The position numbers were made by a program, and so were the translations under genes. Of a DNA stretch of 64,000 nt, positions 1 to 9,348 are shown in pieces (position 1 is the first letter of the stretch; the number at the start of each line of letters is the position of its first letter). The stretch covers positions 372,001 to 436,000 of the forward strand of contig NZ_FNOH01000002.1 in NCBI RefSeq assembly GCF_900106535.1, written 5' to 3'. Under the pieces are notes generated by a model. The model did no database searches and was not told the DNA's origin. It saw nothing but the letters and a program-made list of their open reading frames with translations. Source of the stretch: Myxococcus xanthus. Its GTDB lineage: Bacteria > Myxococcota > Myxococcia > Myxococcales > Myxococcaceae.

Positions 1-1021
1 CCTGCCCCTGGGCCTTCGGGTGGTCGAAGACGAACACATCCACGTCCATCCCGCGAGAGCGCAACTGACGCAGTTGCTCCAGCATGTTCGCCACCGCCTC
101 GCTGCTGCGGCCATCCGGATACGGGCTGCGCCAGAAGGGCGCCTCCATCAGCTTCAGCCAGTCATCCTCCGTCCCCGCGCTGTCCAGGAAGGTGTCCACC
201 CGCGTCTGGCTCTCCAGCGGCAGCTCCAGCCCCACCGTCACCGGCGTGCCGGCCACCGCCGTCTGGCAGGACGCCTGCGCGATGAAACGCGGCACTTCCT
301 GCGTGCCGTGCATCTCCCCCAGCAGCAGCACCCCACCCGGCTTCACCTGCTTGCCCAGGCCCAGAATCGGCAGGCCGCATTCGAAGTCCATGGCCGCCGC
401 GCTTCCCTCCGCGTCAGGCGCCATCGCCACCTTCACCGGCTTGGGCGCGTTCTCCTCCTTCATCAGCTTGGGAGAGATGGTGCGGAACACCCGCCACTCC
501 ATGACCAGGTCCCGCGACCCCTGCCCGGACTCCGCGAAGAAGGAGTTCTCCCCCACCGGCGCATCCAGCCGATCCTCCCAATCCTCCACGGAGAGGCCCG
601 GGGCCGCGGAGCCACCTCCCCCCTGGTCACCGATGACGCGCGCCACTCCCCAGTCCAGCTCACGGCCCGCCGGGGCCAGCGCCTTGTTGCGGCTCTTGGT
701 GATGCGGATGATCCACAGCTTGCTCTGGGTGGGGGATTCGCGCTTGCCCATCACCATGTAGCGGTGGAAGAAGCCGGACACCTTCGAGCCACCGAACTCC
801 TGGCGCCACTCCGTCTCCAGCACCATGCTGCCCCGGTCTTCGCGGAAGGGCAGGTTGGCCTCCGTGAAGTACTGGCGCACCTCCGGCCACATCTCCTCCA
901 CCGGCCGCTCGTAGATGGCCTCCCCATCCGGGATGAAGAGGTCGCTATAGGTGCCAGCCTGATGGGCACAGCCCGTCATCAGGCCCGCCAACACAACCGC
1001 CGCGTAGACCACCGAGCGCAT
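1..1021 (-). CDS. Lipoprotein with ChaN/Tiki-like domain (3' end outside window)
   Basis: Reads from an ATG at 1021 off the left edge; about 340 codons are visible. The N-terminus has a short hydrophobic stretch ending in a lipobox (LMTGC, Cys18), so it should be a lipoprotein. Residues 20-190 are unrecognised. Around residues 232-240 there is GEMHGTQEVP, followed by a GLELPLES stretch. A glycine-glutamate-x-histidine motif of this kind is typical of the ChaN/Tiki superfamily (haem-binding uptake or protease-like proteins). The assignment rests on that motif alone. The stop codon is not in the window. Confidence 0.7.
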   Translation of the reverse strand, partial: MRSVVYAAVVLAGLMTGCAHQAGTYSDLFIPDGEAIYERPVEEMWPEVRQYFTEANLPFREDRGSMVLETEWRQEFGGSKVSGFFHRYMVMGKRESPTQSKLWIIRITKSRNKALAPAGRELDWGVARVIGDQGGGGSAAPGLSVEDWEDRLDAPVGENSFFAESGQGSRDLVMEWRVFRTISPKLMKEENAPKPVKVAMAPDAEGSAAAMDFECGLPILGLGKQVKPGGVLLLGEMHGTQEVPRFIAQASCQTAVAGTPVTVGLELPLESQTRVDTFLDSAGTEDDWLKLMEAPFWRSPYPDGRSSEAVANMLEQLRQLRSRGMDVDVFVFDHPKAQGQ

Positions 1022-1098
1022 TCGTCCCGTCTCCTCGTAGAGCCCCAGCGGAGCGTAAACGAGGACCAGGCCCCGGCATATCGACCCGGCAGGGCGGC

Positions 1099-1584
1099 TC
1101 AGGCGGGGGCTTCGGAGCCTTCCTCGGCGATGGCGCGTGCCCGCTCCCAGGGGCGTGTCCGGACGGCGTCGCGAATCCACATCACGTGGCGCCGCTCGTC
1201 CTCCCGGTGCTTTTCGATCAGCTCACGGACCTCGGGGCGCCAGTCGAAGCGCAGGGCGACGTCGTAGGCGCGGTTGGAGAACTCCTCGTTGCCAAGCATG
1301 GCCACCAGCGCGGCCTCGGTGCCCATCATGCTGGACATCGCCGTCAGGCCCACCATCGCCGTTCCCTTGAGGTCCAGGCGCAACTCCAGCGGCGTCCCGC
1401 CCGCCTCGTGGATGAGGGCGTTCAGGTCCTGTACGTGCCGGACGTGGTCGATTCGGAATCCGTTGAGCCGCTCGCGGACCAACTGTTCCGGAATCCGGGC
1501 CAGGGCCGCGTCGTAGGCACCCACGGCATCCGCGTCGAGCTGGGCCAGGCTGCGCAGCCGGGCCACTTCCGATTTGTCGGCCAT
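1099..1584 (-). CDS. Ferritin-like four-helix protein (DUF2383-like)
   Basis: 161 residues, soluble and predicted to be all helix. The chosen ATG at 1584 has GCAGGAG six bases upstream; a longer frame to 1638 lacks this. Possible metal ligands are DHVRH near residue 46 and EDERRH near residue 136, arranged like the paired helices of ferritin-like folds. Such proteins often act in stress or metal storage, but the canonical diiron EExxH pattern is not clearly complete, so metal binding is inferred. It stands alone on the minus strand, separated from both neighbours by short gaps. Confidence 0.75.
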   Translation of the reverse strand: MADKSEVARLRSLAQLDADAVGAYDAALARIPEQLVRERLNGFRIDHVRHVQDLNALIHEAGGTPLELRLDLKGTAMVGLTAMSSMMGTEAALVAMLGNEEFSNRAYDVALRFDWRPEVRELIEKHREDERRHVMWIRDAVRTRPWERARAIAEEGSEAPA

Positions 1585-1706
1585 GTCGAACTCCTGCGCT
1601 GAAGGGGCTCGGGCAATGTGAGAAGGCTGTTCCCGCAAACCAACCCACCTCCTGGACGCGCTGACTGCCCGCCCCTGGGGCAGGCGGACAGCCAGGGCCC
1701 AGGTCC

Positions 1707-2018
1707 TCAGGCGTGCACGGCGTCAGAGGGCGCGCGCGGCTGGGTGGCGTGCTTCCTCCGCGCGACCCGGCGGTGCTTGAGGACAATCACGGCCCCCAGC
1801 ACCGCGCTCAACAGCATCAGCGCGTTCGTCACCACGAAGACCCAGTTGCCGACCTTCCAACTGTAGAGCGTGAACCCCACGGAGGCCGTCATCTGCCCCA
1901 CGAAGAGCCACTTGGACACACCCTCGCTCGAGCCTGACTTCCACTGCTTGTGGACCTGGACAGCGATGGTCAACAGCAGGACGAATGAACTGAACCACCC
2001 CAGGGCTTCGGCCCCCAT
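1707..2018 (-). CDS. SemiSWEET/PQ-loop (MtN3-like) small membrane protein
   Basis: 103 residues with three hydrophobic segments at about 5-22, 38-55 and 61-80. The segment VHKQWKSGSSEGVS after TM1 matches the PQ-loop pattern (Q-x-x-K-x-x-x-S-x-G-x-S) of bacterial SemiSWEET sugar transporters, which work as dimers of three-helix bundles. The usual PQ dipeptide is replaced by VH, so the substrate is uncertain. AGGAGG sits five bases before the ATG at 2018. The C-terminus is basic and probably cytoplasmic. Confidence 0.75.
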   Translation of the reverse strand: MGAEALGWFSSFVLLLTIAVQVHKQWKSGSSEGVSKWLFVGQMTASVGFTLYSWKVGNWVFVVTNALMLLSAVLGAVIVLKHRRVARRKHATQPRAPSDAVHA

Positions 2019-2099
2019 GCACCCTCCTGGCCACAGACGATGTGCATGCGCCCTGCCGTGTGCAGCACGCCCGTCACCCCACCGGACCGCCCACCGCGC

Positions 2100-2510
2100 T
2101 CAGCCTGTCCGCGCCGCCGCCTCGCGGTGTCGCGCAATCCATGCCCGCGCCTCTTCGGCCGAATCCACGTAGGCCGTGTCGAGCCGCATCCCGCCGCTCA
2201 GCATCGCGCCCACCATGAGGCTCTTGGTGGTGGCCTTCTGCTCCATCGCCGCGCCGATGTAGACGACGCCCAGGAACCAGCCCGCCTGCGCGTGGTCCAC
2301 CAGATAGCGGCGCGACTCCGGACTGAGGTGCGAGTCCGTGATGTCCGCGGCCAGGTAGAAGCGCTGCGCGTCCGCCATCTCCCGGTACACGCCACACGAC
2401 CAGACCGACGTCTCCAGGGTGATGGCGCCCCGGAAGCGCGCCCAGAGGATGTCCGGCGCTTCGAACCACGCTTGCTGCTCGCCGTGACGCCACTCCCGGT
2501 TCAGGCTCAT
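2100..2510 (-). CDS. STAS/SpoIIAA-like hypothetical protein
   Basis: 136 residues with no signal peptide or membrane segment. The order of predicted strands and helices, with RFYLAADITDSHLSPESRRYL in the middle and a final DSAEEARAWI helix, resembles the STAS/SpoIIAA-like proteins that are numerous in myxobacteria. Their function is unknown. A GGGAGG motif lies directly before the ATG at 2510. It ends 81 nt before the SemiSWEET-like gene on the same strand, so the two may be cotranscribed. The fold assignment is tentative. Confidence 0.6.
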   Translation of the reverse strand: MSLNREWRHGEQQAWFEAPDILWARFRGAITLETSVWSCGVYREMADAQRFYLAADITDSHLSPESRRYLVDHAQAGWFLGVVYIGAAMEQKATTKSLMVGAMLSGGMRLDTAYVDSAEEARAWIARHREAAARTG

Positions 2511-2586
2511 GGGCCTCCCACGCTGGAACAGGCGCCAGGATAGCCCCGGCCCCAGCGTGGACCCAACAGCCTCCCGGTGCGGACCG

Positions 2587-5500
2587 TCAGAAGCCGAGCG
2601 GCAACACGAAGGCCGTGCCGTTCTGCGTCCCCGTCCGGTAGCTGCGCGGCGCGCCGATGACGAGCATGGGCGGCGAGCTGCCGCTGCCCGGCATCATCGA
2701 CATCGCCTGCCCCAGCGCCGAGCGCTCCGAGCCATCTCCCACCACCATGAGGAACGGTGAAAGCGCGCCCTGCTGGCCAACCCCGCCAGCATAGAGAAAC
2801 ACCGCGCCACCGCCGTCGGACGCCTCGGAGGCGCCCGGCGCGCTCACCAGCAGGTCGGGGATGTTGTCGCCCGTGAGGTCCGTGCCGCCCACCAACCGCG
2901 CGCCGAAGTTCACAGCGCGGTGACGGTGGACCAGGACAATGGGGTTGAGGCCGTCGCCCAGCGCGCCCACCACCAGCGGCGAGCCCGCGGACTGGAGCGC
3001 CTGCATCCGGTTCACCAGCACCGTCTTGTCGAAGAGCAGCACCACCGGCTGCGTCACGCCGTTGAAGGGCACACTGGTGGCGCTGATGGCCACGAAGTCA
3101 CGCGTGTCGCCCAGGAACCGGCCCGCGCGCGTCATGCTCAGGCCCAGGCCCATGTTGGTGAGCTGCACCTCGCTGTCACCGGCGATGCGCCACAGCGTGG
3201 CCGTACTGCGCCCGCCGCAGCGCGCGCCGCCCGCGTCGAAGCCCAGCAGGATGGCCACGCCTGACCGCGACCCTTCCGCGTAGCGCCAGGCCAGCTCGTC
3301 ACAGCCATCACCGTTGAGGTCGCCCAACGACACCGGCGCGAACGTTTGAATGTCCATGGACGGCATCGTGTAGATGGGCTCACACATCATGCTCAGCTTC
3401 GCCAGCGACGCGTCCTCGGGCGCGCGGCCCAGGAACACCTCCATGCCGTCGTTGCGCAGCAGGCCCACGTCCTGGCGGCCATCGCCGTTCAAATCAAACC
3501 CGCCCACCACGCCGCGCCCGATGCCGGTACGCCGGCAGAGGGCCTCCGGCTCCAACGTGCAGTCCGCGATGACGTTCGGCGCGAACAGCCGGTACGCCGG
3601 CTTGAAGCTGCCGTCCGGCTGTCCCAGTGACACCAGGGCACCGCCCACCGACTGGGTGCCACTGGTGACACACGCGGCGGGCACCGACGTGTACGTGTTG
3701 TTGAGCTCGTTGTTGGAGCTCGTGGTGCCCGTGCCCGGCACGTAGAAGTTGGACGCGCCCACCACCAGGTCTGGACGCCCGTCGCCGTTGAAGTCGGAGA
3801 AGGCCACGTCCACGCCCACGTTGCGGCCCGCCTGGTGCGGCGAGGGCAGGCCCTCCTCCACCACGGTGGCCTGCGCGGGCGCCGACACGTCGTGCACGTA
3901 GGCACGGCCAATGGTCAGGGCGTTGCCGTCATTGCTGGTGCCGGGGCCGGACCAGCCCGGCGCGCCCGTGAGCACCAGCGGACGGCCCTGCGGGCCCTGA
4001 GCAATCGCTACCGCCTCGCCGAAGCGCTCCACGCTCGGCTTCGCAGGCACCCGGACGCTGGTGCGCGTCCACTCCGTCACCGACGCGCCTTGACGGTGGT
4101 ACAGCTCCACGCTGCCGGTGAAGGCCCCCTGAGCCGAAGAGGACCGGCCCGCGAAGGCCACCAGCGACGGGTTCGCCGCGGGGCCCCAGGTCGCCAGCCC
4201 CGAGCCCAGCGTGTCCGACACCGCCGTCCCGTTGATGACCGTCAGCGGCCGGTTGAGGATGCTGCCCTGCGTGAGCGTGGCCAGGGGATAGACGAGAATC
4301 TTGCCGCTCCAGCGCAGCGTGCCGCTCCCCACACCCGATGGCGCGGACGCGTACGGCGCGCCCAGGAGCAGCTCCAGGCCCGGCTCGCCGTCGACGTCCA
4401 TCACCGCCCAGCTCCGGCCCGCGTTGATGCCGCTGGCCTCGCCGTAGATGCGGGCGAAGGCCGCCTCGCGCGTCACCTGGGGCGGCCGGTTGGCGGGCTC
4501 GCCGGTGGCGGAGTAGCCCGTCAAATCGAACAGCAGCGCACCACCCGAATCACTGCCGGACTGCAGGCCCCCGCTCGAGCGCAGGTCCGGCGAGTCCGCC
4601 CGGTCCGCCACCGCCAGCAGCAGCGGAGGCCGCGTGCCCTCGGCGGGGATGACGCCCAGCCGCCACGTGCCCTCGTTGCTGTCCGCCGTGTTGGCCGGCA
4701 GCACGTACACGTCCGGCGATGCCCGGAAGCGCGCGCCTTGCGCGCGTGCCAGGAAGACGGAGATGGCCATCTGCGCGCCCGACACCGCTCCGGACGCGTT
4801 GTACCGGGACACCCGGCTCAGCGCCGCCAGGTCCACCAGGCCGTCCCCGTTGAGGTCGCCCGTCACCAGCGCGCGGCCCAGCTCGGTGCTGCTGCGCGAC
4901 ACCAGGGCGCCGTCCTGCGTCAAATCCCAGCCGCCCAGCCGCACCGTGGGGAGGTCCGGCACCGGCGAGCTCCGCGTCGACGCGTAGATGTCCACCGTGC
5001 CGCGGTTGCGGATGGCGTTGGTGGGGGCCAGGTCGCCCAGCGGCGAGCCCACCACCACGTCCAGGTCGCCGTCGCCCTCGAAGTCCGCGATGGCCATGCC
5101 CGAGCCGAACGCCGCGTTGCGGAGCAGGCCGGTGAGCTGCTGGCGCAGCGGCGCCGGCGCCCCGCTTCGGAAGGTGTAGAGGTACACCGCGCCGGCGTTG
5201 GTGACGGCCACGTCCGCGCCCGGCGAGGACACCAGCAGCTCCGCGCGCCCGTCCCCATCCAGGTCGCCCGCGGCCAGCGCGTCACCGAACTGCGCCGTCT
5301 CCGTGGTGCCGGTGAGCACCCACGTGGGCTCCGTCGGCAGGCCGCCGCTCCCCCCCTTGAAGATGAACACGGCGCCGCCCGACGGCTCGTTCAGGTCGCT
5401 CTCGCGCTGCCCCACCGCCAGGTCCAGGTGGCCGTCACCGTCGAAGTCCGCCGTCACCAGGGTGGCCGCGTCGGACAGACGGCCGTGCGGCAGTCCCGGC

Positions 5501-6324
5501 CGCGTCAGCTCGTCCAGCACGCGCACCGACACCCGCGCCGTGTCCCCGGTGAAGGGGTCCGCCGCATTGAGCACCGCCACGCCGGTAGCGCCGGGCTCGA
5601 TGGTCAGCCGGCCGCCCGCCAGCGTCCCGGGGCCGGACTCCTTCGTCCAGTTCACCCGGTCACTGCCACCGCGCGTGGCCAGCGGCACGGACGAACCCGA
5701 GGGAACGGCGAGGAAGGCCGGCGCTCCGGTCAACCGGGCATGAGTGCGGACCTCGTACTGGAGCACCGCCTCGTCGCCCGACTGCGTGTCGCGCACGGTG
5801 ATGACGTCCAAGCCCTCACGCGTGCCGGCCGTATAGAGGCCGCCAGGCGACAGCGTGGCGCCGGAGCCGTCGGCCGACAGCAGGTACATGGCCGAACCCA
5901 GCACGCCGTCCGTCACCACCTGGAAGGAGGTGCCCGGCCGCAGCTCCGCGCGCACGGGCGCGACGTTGAACGTCGCCGCCACGTTGACCTGCGTGGTGGC
6001 GCTCACGCCCGGGCAGCGCGCGTCCTCCACCACCAACGTGTCCGTGCCCGGCGTGCGCCCCGCCAGGAAGCGGCTGCCCACCAGCTCACCCGAGGAGCCT
6101 CCCGGCTCCAGCAGGTAGGTGTAATGACCGCTGCCGCCGGTGGCCACCAGGGCCACGGGGCTCGACACACGCACGCGCGCGGGCTGCGCGGTGAGCGTCA
6201 GCGCGGCCAGGCCCGTGCACTGGTCCGTCTGGTGAGGCTGCGCCACGCGCGCGGGCGCAGGCTCATCCGAGCAGGCCGCGGCAAGGAGCGCGAGGAAGGG
6301 GGCCGCGCGGGTCAGTCGGGACAT
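2587..6324 (-). CDS. Large FG-GAP repeat lipoprotein (integrin-like beta-propellers)
   Basis: 1245 residues from the ATG at 6324, chosen because it starts a lipoprotein signal (LLAAACSD, lipobox Cys19) and lies 32 nt after the upstream gene; the open frame runs longer upstream but would overlap that gene. Residues 30-280 look like Ig/big-type beta domains. From about 290 onward there are at least nine calcium-binding loops of the form DxNGDGxxDLxxG, the mark of FG-GAP (integrin alpha) repeats, probably forming one or more beta-propellers. It should sit on the cell surface or in the periplasm. It is the last gene of the 12032-2587 operon. Function is unknown; protein or matrix binding is the usual role. 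Confidence 0.9.
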   Translation of the reverse strand: MSRLTRAAPFLALLAAACSDEPAPARVAQPHQTDQCTGLAALTLTAQPARVRVSSPVALVATGGSGHYTYLLEPGGSSGELVGSRFLAGRTPGTDTLVVEDARCPGVSATTQVNVAATFNVAPVRAELRPGTSFQVVTDGVLGSAMYLLSADGSGATLSPGGLYTAGTREGLDVITVRDTQSGDEAVLQYEVRTHARLTGAPAFLAVPSGSSVPLATRGGSDRVNWTKESGPGTLAGGRLTIEPGATGVAVLNAADPFTGDTARVSVRVLDELTRPGLPHGRLSDAATLVTADFDGDGHLDLAVGQRESDLNEPSGGAVFIFKGGSGGLPTEPTWVLTGTTETAQFGDALAAGDLDGDGRAELLVSSPGADVAVTNAGAVYLYTFRSGAPAPLRQQLTGLLRNAAFGSGMAIADFEGDGDLDVVVGSPLGDLAPTNAIRNRGTVDIYASTRSSPVPDLPTVRLGGWDLTQDGALVSRSSTELGRALVTGDLNGDGLVDLAALSRVSRYNASGAVSGAQMAISVFLARAQGARFRASPDVYVLPANTADSNEGTWRLGVIPAEGTRPPLLLAVADRADSPDLRSSGGLQSGSDSGGALLFDLTGYSATGEPANRPPQVTREAAFARIYGEASGINAGRSWAVMDVDGEPGLELLLGAPYASAPSGVGSGTLRWSGKILVYPLATLTQGSILNRPLTVINGTAVSDTLGSGLATWGPAANPSLVAFAGRSSSAQGAFTGSVELYHRQGASVTEWTRTSVRVPAKPSVERFGEAVAIAQGPQGRPLVLTGAPGWSGPGTSNDGNALTIGRAYVHDVSAPAQATVVEEGLPSPHQAGRNVGVDVAFSDFNGDGRPDLVVGASNFYVPGTGTTSSNNELNNTYTSVPAACVTSGTQSVGGALVSLGQPDGSFKPAYRLFAPNVIADCTLEPEALCRRTGIGRGVVGGFDLNGDGRQDVGLLRNDGMEVFLGRAPEDASLAKLSMMCEPIYTMPSMDIQTFAPVSLGDLNGDGCDELAWRYAEGSRSGVAILLGFDAGGARCGGRSTATLWRIAGDSEVQLTNMGLGLSMTRAGRFLGDTRDFVAISATSVPFNGVTQPVVLLFDKTVLVNRMQALQSAGSPLVVGALGDGLNPIVLVHRHRAVNFGARLVGGTDLTGDNIPDLLVSAPGASEASDGGGAVFLYAGGVGQQGALSPFLMVVGDGSERSALGQAMSMMPGSGSSPPMLVIGAPRSYRTGTQNGTAFVLPLGF

Positions 6325-6356
6325 GTCAGGTACCTCGAGGGAGACTGCGCGTTGCT

Positions 6357-7886
6357 TCAGGGCCTGGCGCCAGAGGAGGCCCAGCGCTGGATGCGGGAGA
6401 TGAGCTCGGGGTCCATGGGACCATCGGCGGGCATCCGCTGGTCTCTCACGGCTCCAGTGATGATGGGCGCGTTGGCCCGCCACAGCTCATAGCTGTCGAG
6501 CGAGCGCGCCGCGCTGGAGCTGTTGTGGCAGTTGCGGCACCGCGCCTCGTGGATGGGGCGGATGTCCTTGTCCCAGCTCAGCGGCCCCGACGCCAGGGGC
6601 GCATAGTCGAACGGCACCGAGCGCTGCGCCTCCGAACCATCCGCGTAGCGCGCCACCACCGACAGGACGTAGCGGCCGGCCTCCAGCGACGCGAAGGAGT
6701 AGGCGCGGTGCGTCCCGTCGGCCTCCAGACCGCCCAGGCTGTAGTCCGGCCCCTCCGTGGGAATCTCCGAGTTGCCCAGCTTGTAGACGACGCTCTCGGG
6801 CGCTCCGCCCGGCGGCATCACCGCGCGCACCACCAGGCCGTCATTCACCAACTGCATGCCCTGGTAGAGCCCCCGGAGGCGCGGCACCAGCACGTGGCTC
6901 AGCGCGACGGACACCCCGCCCTGCTGCACCCAGACGCTGCCGCTCTCGTCCGCGGCGAGGAAATGGAAGTCCCCGGCGCCGGCGTCCGTGGCCGCGCGCC
7001 AGACATTCGCGTCCGCATCGTACTGGAGCAGCGAACCGCCCGTCTTCGCCCACAAGAAGCGGCCCGAACCGATCAACTTCTGCGGCTGCTGCGGCAGCTC
7101 CACGCGGCGCCAGCCGTCCTTGCCCCGGCGCAGCAGGGCCTGGTTGGTGAGCGCCCACAGCTCGCCAGAGGTGCCCACCGCGGGCCCGATTCCGGCCAGC
7201 GCTTGCAGCGACTCGCCTTCCGCCAGGGGCGCGCTCGTGGTGTGCACCCGGTAGTGGGCGGTGCTGAGGGCCACCGCGACGCTCAGCCCGCCTTCGTGCA
7301 GGAACCACACGCCGGGCAGGTTCTCCGGTGAGGGCGCCGCCGCCAGCGAGGTGATGGCCTTCACCGACGCGCCGTCCACCTTCAGCTCCGCCAGCGTGCC
7401 TTCCTGCAGGCGGAACAGGCCGCGCGTGTGCGCCAGCCACACCGCGCCGTCCGCGGACTGCGCGGTGGCGATGACGCCCTGCCCCAGCGCGTCCCGCCAG
7501 GGCGGCGCGATGAGCCACCCCGACTCCGCCATGAAGAGCCCGGTCTGCGTCTCCACCAGGGCGCTGTGAGGCCCCAGCCGGAAGACGCCGAGGATGCCGC
7601 CCGCCGCCGCCTCATTGTCCGGGTGCGGCTCCAGCGCCCCGTACGTGCCGTCCAGCCGCAGCCGGACGAGCTCGCGCGAAGCGGTGGCGAAGACACCCCC
7701 GCCCGCCTGGTCCGCGAAGCCGGAGACCGGTGCCAGGGCCGTGACGGCGGGGACCTGGACCGGCTGGAAGGGCGTCGGCTCGGGCTTGTCGAGCGGAAGC
7801 GAACGGTCCTCCCCGCACGCCCCCAGGACCACGAGCGAGAGCAGGGAGAGGACGGCGGAGGCGGAAGCCCTCGGATGGATGCGCAT
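6357..7886 (-). CDS. Lipoprotein with beta-propeller and C-terminal c-type heme motif
   Basis: 509 residues. The N-terminus is a lipoprotein signal ending LVVLGACG (Cys24). Residues 50-340 show repeated GxVW and LxALxx segments like a sensor-type beta-propeller, and residues 345-420 resemble an Ig-like strand module. Near residue 455 CRNCH is a CxxCH heme c attachment site, set in a short cytochrome-like tail that resembles the PSD1/planctomycete cytochrome C-like domains. A later Met in DQRMPADGP could be the axial ligand. It is the fourth gene of the five-gene operon, 14 nt after the DUF1501 gene. Confidence 0.85.
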   Translation of the reverse strand: MRIHPRASASAVLSLLSLVVLGACGEDRSLPLDKPEPTPFQPVQVPAVTALAPVSGFADQAGGGVFATASRELVRLRLDGTYGALEPHPDNEAAAGGILGVFRLGPHSALVETQTGLFMAESGWLIAPPWRDALGQGVIATAQSADGAVWLAHTRGLFRLQEGTLAELKVDGASVKAITSLAAAPSPENLPGVWFLHEGGLSVAVALSTAHYRVHTTSAPLAEGESLQALAGIGPAVGTSGELWALTNQALLRRGKDGWRRVELPQQPQKLIGSGRFLWAKTGGSLLQYDADANVWRAATDAGAGDFHFLAADESGSVWVQQGGVSVALSHVLVPRLRGLYQGMQLVNDGLVVRAVMPPGGAPESVVYKLGNSEIPTEGPDYSLGGLEADGTHRAYSFASLEAGRYVLSVVARYADGSEAQRSVPFDYAPLASGPLSWDKDIRPIHEARCRNCHNSSSAARSLDSYELWRANAPIITGAVRDQRMPADGPMDPELISRIQRWASSGARP

Positions 7887-7900
7887 GCGAAATGGACGGC

Positions 7901-9331
7901 TCAGGCGAGAATGGGGCGCAGCGGTTCGACGCGGGTGATGCTGTAGTCCAGCCCCGCGGACGCCAGCACCGTGGCGATGACGTGCTCGGGGAGGATGTTC
8001 TCGCCGTTCGGGTCCGACGCGCCGTTGCGCAGGTCGAAGGTGCCCGGCGCCATGCCAATGTCACCGCTGCGGCCGAACACGAAGTTGTGCTTGATGCCGG
8101 CCCCCATCAGCAGCGCGGAGTTGCTCAGGTGGTGGTCACGGCCACCGGAGCTGTTGATGAGCGGCGTGCGGGAGAACTCGGAGAACACCATGATGGTGGT
8201 GTGGTCCATGAAGGTGCCACCCGCGGGATGGTCGCTCTCACGCAGGTCCTTCACCAGCATGGCCAGGGCGTCGAAGCCGCGCCGCTGATTGTTGGCCTGC
8301 GTGAGCTGGCTGCCGAAGTGGGTGTCCAGGCCGCCCGTGAGGTTGATGGTGACGCACTGGGCGATGCCCTTCTTCAGCGCGGTCGCCACCGTGGCGGCGC
8401 GGCCGCGCTCGCCGTTCACGTCGTTGGCGCTGGTCAGGTTGTACTTCGTGCGGATGACCGCCATCTCCGCGCTGTGCGGCTGGTTGGCTCCAACGAGGAA
8501 GTCGAACGACTTGTCCAGTCCCTTGGACTGGATGAGCCGCATCTGCTCCTGGCTGTTGGAGTAGGTGGTGCCCACCCCACGCGCGCCATAGGCCGCCTGC
8601 TCGCAGTTGACGGGCTGGCCGCGGAAGTCGAGCAGCTGCTTCTCGAGTTCACTGTCCAGCGCGTCCGCGCTGCCCTTCAGCGTCAGGATCAGGTCGTCCC
8701 GGCGGCTGACGCGCAGCGCGTTGGCATAGCCGCCGTACCGGTCGTTGTACGACTCCACGTTGTAGGAGATGGAGGCAATGGGCACGCGCGGCTTCATCTG
8801 CCCCACGATTTCAGTCGCCGTGGAGGAGCCACGCGCCGCGCTGCCAATGGGCATCTTCCCGGTGAGGAAGTAGCGGTAGCCCACCTCGTGGCCCAGCGTG
8901 TTCATGTTGATGCCGCGCACCACGGTCATCAAATCGTAGTGCCTGGCCAGCTCGGTGCCCACCGCGGGCCCGAAGTCGATGTTCGACCGGCCCACGCCCG
9001 GAAGCTCGGCGGGGATGAGCGGCCGGGCCTCGAAGCGGGTGTCGTTGATCTGGTCGTAGCCCGGGAGGATTTTCGTCTCCGAGGCACGGTCCGCCGTGAA
9101 CTCGGTCGGGTCCCTCGGGTCGAAGGCCAGCAGTTGGTCCCATCCACCGTTGAAGTAGACGAACACGAAGCAGCGGTCCGCCGGCGCCATCTCCGCCGCC
9201 TGGGCGAAGGCGCGGAAGGGCAGCCCACCCAGCAGGGTGGAGCCCATGAAGCCAGCGGTGGCCTTGAGGAAGGTACGGCGTCCGTGGGCGCAGCCCTGGG
9301 AGCAATTCTCGTCGTGGCGGTTCTTCTTCAT
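7901..9331 (-). CDS. DUF1501 family protein, Tat-exported
   Basis: 476 residues. The ATG at 9331 has GGAG eight bases upstream and lies 17 nt after the preceding stop. The N-terminus carries a twin-arginine motif (GRRTFLKATAGF, about residues 18-29) and a hydrophobic core ending AFAQA, so export by Tat is likely. The body has the DUF1501 hallmarks: FVYFNGGWDQL, GGLDTHF and a GGRDHH motif near the end, as in the sulfatase/alkaline-phosphatase-like fold. DUF1501 genes usually sit beside DUF1549/DUF1553/DUF1800-type genes, as here. The biochemical activity of the family is not established. Confidence 0.9.
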   Translation of the reverse strand: MKKNRHDENCSQGCAHGRRTFLKATAGFMGSTLLGGLPFRAFAQAAEMAPADRCFVFVYFNGGWDQLLAFDPRDPTEFTADRASETKILPGYDQINDTRFEARPLIPAELPGVGRSNIDFGPAVGTELARHYDLMTVVRGINMNTLGHEVGYRYFLTGKMPIGSAARGSSTATEIVGQMKPRVPIASISYNVESYNDRYGGYANALRVSRRDDLILTLKGSADALDSELEKQLLDFRGQPVNCEQAAYGARGVGTTYSNSQEQMRLIQSKGLDKSFDFLVGANQPHSAEMAVIRTKYNLTSANDVNGERGRAATVATALKKGIAQCVTINLTGGLDTHFGSQLTQANNQRRGFDALAMLVKDLRESDHPAGGTFMDHTTIMVFSEFSRTPLINSSGGRDHHLSNSALLMGAGIKHNFVFGRSGDIGMAPGTFDLRNGASDPNGENILPEHVIATVLASAGLDYSITRVEPLRPILA

Positions 9332-9348
9332 CGCGGTCACTCCGAGCT

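Noticed and set aside
3835-6492. An 885-codon open frame on the + strand opposite the FG-GAP gene
   Set aside because: Product is Arg/Ala-rich with no motif, while the minus-strand frame has a lipoprotein signal and nine calcium loops.
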